Position numbers and translations under genes: made by a program. Of a stretch of 64,000 nucleotides of DNA, positions 60,020-64,000 are shown one piece after another. The notes beneath the pieces are model-generated. The model did no database searches. It was not told where the DNA came from and saw only the letters and a program-made list of their open reading frames with translations. Position 1 is the stretch's first letter, and each line of letters opens with the position of its first letter. Source of the DNA: Rhipicephalus microplus (Eukaryota; Arthropoda; Arachnida; Ixodida; Ixodidae); the NCBI RefSeq assembly GCF_043290135.1, contig NC_134705.1:100504239-100568238 (forward strand). The letters run 5' to 3'.

Positions 60020-61071
60020 TGACAAACGAAACAATAGCTACCTAGATACCTGATATATATATTCTTTATTGTGAAGCATTTCTCAGCAAACATCAGTGGC
60101 TTCGAGCTCTTCTCAAATGACTGCCTCAAAAGAAAGAAGGAAAAGGAAATTCTTAAGCACATGATGCGAGACCGGCTGTCTCGTCGGGAAGCTTTTACTG
60201 TCGTCATAATGCGGCGCTCTCGGTGCCATAGAGGTTCAAGGTACTCTGTGACACGTAGTTCACAGGTGACACAACTTCCTTTGATTCTTAGACCATACGT
60301 GTCCGCGTCAATTTGTGAAGACAGGACCATACCAGAGCGTACGGACACTGAAGGAGCGTATGGACACTGGAGTGAATGACAAACAAATCAATAGCTACCT
60401 AGATACCTGATCATTCTTTATATGCGAAGCATTTCTTATCGAGCACCAGCGGCTATGAGCTTATCTCAAATGACTGCCTCAAGATAGAGAAGCAAAAGAA
60501 CATGCTTAAGCAGATGGTGCGAGACCGGTCGGAATTACCAAAGCTGCACGCAGAGCCACAACAACAGCCAGAACCACAACCACAGTCAAAGCCGCAGTGG
60601 AATCCACGGGGAATCGAACGGTCGCAGCAGACGGAGCCGACATTGACCTAGTCAACGACAGTACTGTTGAACCACGCCATGCCTGAAAAGACCAGGACAT
60701 CGCGGCGATGCTACGAACCCTCCTGGACACCATATTTGTGCTTTTGAGTAAGCGAAATACTCCGTCAGTTCAAACGGCCCTGACACTGCTGGAGGCACCC
60801 AATCAAACCTTTTCAGCGTTTCACAAGTCCACATGGATCGCCCACGACCCCTCCAAGGCCGCAATTTCCCTTTCACATGTCCGAATGCTGACCTCATGCT
60901 GGTCAAAAAAGTTCCCAGCCTCATTGAGTGACTGTACATCTTTGTGCGAGAAGTCCTCTCCTTCTCTCCTCTCTTGTTTTGATCCCCATCCCCCTATCCT
61001 CAATGCACGGTAGCAAACCGGACGCACATCTGGTTAACCTCCCTTTCTTTTGTCTTCTTGTTTCTTCTTTC
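60020..61071 (+). mobile_element. Probable LINE debris: ORF1-like piece and tick LINE 3' tail
   Basis: A block of about 140 bp at 60020-60170 (AATAGCTACCTAGATACCTGA ... ATGATGCGAGACCGG) is repeated with changes at 60376-60525. It is followed by a Gln/Pro-rich stretch and by MLRTLLDTIFVLLSKRNTPS (from 60708), which looks like the end of an I-group LINE ORF1. The end, with GTAGCAAACCGGACGCACAT and CTGGTTAACCTCCCTTTC (61010-61050), is a sequence I associate with tick LINE 3' ends. Frames are broken. Confidence 0.45.
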
Positions 61072-61231
<160 letters not shown>

Positions 61232-61323
61232 TTAGCCTCCTGCGATGTTTAGCTCTCCTGGTCGTTTCGATAATGGGATCTATACCAAAACTGGTCTGAC
61301 ATAACGACTTCAGGACGAGCATA

Positions 61324-61990
61324 AATGACAAGTCATAACATGAAAATCATGACATGTGTGTCTCGAGTACTATAATTTACATTTCATGGCCTTGCTGTAT
61401 TGCGGTGTTTTCGTTCACATGACATTTTGAAAAACTGGTATGGTATGACATGACTGCATAGTGAATATAAGTGACAGACCCTAATGTGGAAATCATGACA
61501 TGTATGTCCTGTAAGTCACGCTCATGGTACGCTCACGATCGTTTCGCTAGCTTCACATATACTAATTTAGGTATTACGGGACGTGAATGGATGACGAAGG
61601 TATATGACTGGTCTAATTATGATAATCAAGAGATACGAGTTATGTAAGAACATGGCAACATATCACGCTTATGATGCGCTCGCAGCTCATTCGTTACCTT
61701 CACATATAGCGAATTTTGCATTACGTGGTGCGAAGCGACGATGAAAGTAAACGACAAGCCCAAACATGATAATCATGACATGCATATCTTGTAAAACATG
61801 GCTGCAAGCCTCGCTCGTAGCGTGACCGCGGCTGTTTCGCTATGTTCACATATAGCAAATTTGGTGTTACGTGACGTCAATATAAATCAAATGTATATGA
61901 CTGATGCAACCATGATAATAATGAAATGCGTGTCATGTAAGAATATGACTAAATACCACGCTCATTATACGCTCGCGGACCGTTAGGAAT
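61324..61990 (+). repeat. Satellite-like tandem array, monomer about 147 bp
   Basis: The markers (C/G)TTCACATATA at 61551, 61698 and 61844 are 147 and 146 bp apart. The marker AATCATGACATG recurs at about 61345, 61491 and 61771, with variants near 61625 and 61917. About 4.5 monomers are present and the first is the most diverged. No coding content. Confidence 0.75.
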
Positions 61991-62529
61991 TTGAGCACAA
62001 AATATAAAAAGGCACGTATAGGCACTACGTAACGCTATAGAGGTACTCTTTAACCTCTAATTCACATTGTTATATAAAAGTAGTACGATTGGAACACAAG
62101 AAACGATATAGGCACTTGCCTCTATTCCAGTCTCAATCAGGTAAAATCTCCCAAGGCAAATGAAGTGAGACACGGGAAATTGTTTCGGGAAAGCCTATTG
62201 CCAGCTCAGCGAATGTGTGATCAATGCACTGGGAGAATAAATTATGAATTAAGTGCTAATTTTCCCAGAAGATTGAGTGTTAGAAGAACGTTTCTGCGCA
62301 GATAAAACAATGCAGTATGACTGAATACTATTTGAATCTATAAAAAGTTGCCTTTGTAGCTTTTGTGTAGTGCTACCTACTAGCAAAGCTAACATTAGTC
62401 AAAGTCTAGTTCATATACCTTATGAAAGGCTAGATCTCTCCGAAGAAAACATATATGTCTTTATTACTACTTGGAAATGTAGGGACAGAGGGGAAAATTT
62501 TCAATGCAAAAAAGTCAGAGATCGGGATC
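61991..62529. other. Intergenic, nothing recognised
   Basis: AT-rich and without a conserved frame. Confidence 0.4.
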
Positions 62530-63535
62530 GCTTTTTATTCTCCGAAAGAATAAAATGCACTGACCACCCGAGGCTTGGAAGACAGGTGCGCAGAAATGAA
62601 GAGTGACGTGCTGTCGCGCTCCAAGATCAGAGCAGACATGGAGGTAGGCAACATGGACAGCAGGCTAGCCCACCTAATTGAGGCAGAGCAGGCGTTGCTT
62701 TTTCAATGGAAGGGACAAAGGTTCAATCGAAGATTTAGGAAAAAGTCTTAACGATCCCTGTTCCTTGAAGTCTGCTGCTTGAACCTGTTTCTTGAACTCT
62801 GCGCCTCAATCAATGGCCAGATGCGCAACAGCAAGTCATGGAGCTGGCTGAATTGTTCATTCTATGAGGTGGCACAAGGTCAATTCCGAGGCACACGCTC
62901 ACCAGGGCCCTGCACAATGCTTCCAGATGCTGTACCGGGCACGATCTGATTGCCAACCTGATAAAGAAGCACCTGCCTGTGAAGGAAACAGATGAGCAGG
63001 CCCTGTTTCTCGACGATTTCGGTCCGGCACGTCCGTAGTTGGACGAAGGCTTCGCCGTGGCAGAAGTAAGACAAGCCATTCGCGCAACCAGCGGTTATAG
63101 TCGGTGCCGGGCCCCGATGGCATCACAAATAAAACTACGCAGAATCTTGACGACCACTCTATCGAACACTTTACCGAGGCGATCAGCGCGACGTGGAGAC
63201 ACGACAGCCTGCCATAACCATAGAAGACCGCAACTTGTTGGCAAGACTTACAACGTTGATAGCCTCCGTCCCATCTCTTTCTTACGTATGGCGTTGAGAA
63301 CGAGGTAGAGCATGTCGTCCTCAGCAGACTAAGCAGATATATAGAAAACAACAACGTAGATACCCACAACATGATTGATGTTGAAGCCGACCTATCGACG
63401 CAAGACGCAATTAAGATGTTAAAATGTCAGATAATGGACAGCAGTACCAGAGACACGAAGGCCTTGCTCGGATTCGACCACGAGAAGGCGTTTGACAACG
63501 CTGTCTGTGCTGTTATTCAAGAAAAATGTTAAGCC
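62530..63535 (+). pseudogene. Decayed I-like LINE ORF2 (RT fragment)
   Basis: Broken plus-strand frames contain RT phrases in order: a PGPDGI-like match near 63105 (VPGPDGITNKT), a SLRPIS phrase near 63262, EHVVLSRLSRYIENNN near 63310, STQDAIKMLKCQIMD near 63400, and TKALLGFDHEKAFDNAV near 63450. Upstream, MEVGNMDSRLAHLIEAEQAL may be the linker. Many stops and shifts are present. The catalytic F/YADD box is not recognisable in the remaining sequence. Confidence 0.72.
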
Positions 63536-64000
63536 ATTCAGATTCAACCGAAATCTTTACTTTCGAATAAAGTCTAGAGTTGGTCACTTTGTGAACAAAT
63601 TAGAGAAAAAAGACAGGTTTGTAGGCCTTAAACCCTGTTAGAATCCGCAAGCACAATTTACTCGGTTACATATTCTCCTACCGAAAGGCGGCACCTACTG
63701 AACTTCAGTTGAGGGGAGGTCATAGCTTCTTCGTTATGTTTGGTTATATTAAGAGAGCTGTGTCGGCATTTTGCGCGTCATTGTGCAAGAAAATGGTGCT
63801 TGAACTGGAGATGTGACAAGCTACCGTTAGTTTGCCCATCTACATTGTTAGTAAGCTAGATTTTCACTTGCGAAAAACATTCATTAAACAGTACGTCAGA
63901 CTCGAAAAGGTAAAGAAGAGATTACAAGCCACGCTGGTAACAGACGAAGCACAACCAGCAAAAAAGTTAAGTAGAAAACTGAAGCCATTTTGTTAAGTTA
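63536..64000. other. Right edge, nothing recognised
   Basis: Perhaps the continuation of the decayed LINE, but no motif can be read. Confidence 0.35.

Overview
The window reads as nuclear DNA of a hard tick (Ixodidae, probably metastriate). The main reasons are a tRNA-headed SINE that I recognise as the tick Ruka family, tick-style LINE fragments (Tx1/L1-like, RTE/BovB-like, I-like and a CR1/Jockey-like tail), a Ty3/Gypsy element, long microsatellites, and split genes with GT-AG introns. Nothing here looks bacterial or organellar.

Host genes. The only host protein-coding content I can support is a tandem, same-strand array of five paralogues (called genes 1 to 5) for small secreted proteins. 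Each has a 73-nt first coding exon (24 codons plus one base, a signal peptide) and a phase-1 intron. A single second exon of about 490-565 nt then carries the whole mature protein. Coding exons: gene 1, 1349-1421 and 4007-4554; gene 2, 19306-19378 and 21391-21938; gene 3, 30453-30525 and 35635-36197; gene 4, 38551-38623 and 39672-40159; gene 5, 51635-51707 and 52385-52935. In all five a splice acceptor lies 13-14 nt before the start codon, so an untranslated leader exon is likely upstream. The mature domain has three conserved cysteines, a conserved N-glycosylation sequon, a beta-rich middle and a C-terminal amphipathic helix. The pattern resembles the group-7 mite allergen/TULIP lipid-binding fold, but that is inference. 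Genes 1, 2 and 3 form one subgroup and also share a (CATA)n array in intron 1. Genes 4 and 5 form a second subgroup. Gene 2 has a TGA in its signal-peptide exon and a weakened donor. Gene 4 has a TAG where its paralogues have Trp near the C-terminus. Genes 1, 3 and 5 look intact.

Mobile DNA. Between genes 1 and 2 sits a nearly full-length, frame-broken Tx1/L1-like LINE (minus strand, body 9718-14822, 16-bp target duplication). A Ruka SINE (9938-10175, its own 16-bp duplication) is nested inside it and cuts off the end of ORF2. Other LINE pieces are at 7740-8598, 16327-17040, 18940-19245, 31108-31780, 46783-48890, about 60020-61071 and 62530-63535. A young Ty3/Gypsy element (about 53275-58484) lies directly after gene 5; its two LTRs differ at about three positions, and a 2-nt deletion breaks pol just before the RT catalytic box. 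A dispersed repeat with an ACGGACGC-type minisatellite core occurs at 5672-6745, 15203-16215 and 44208-45005, with relatives at 25926-26645 and 33661-34200. A satellite with a monomer of about 147 bp lies at 61324-61990.

Overall: a tick-specific secreted-protein cluster that grew by local duplication, is now partly decaying, and has been spread out to about 52 kb by retrotransposons landing in introns and intergenic DNA.
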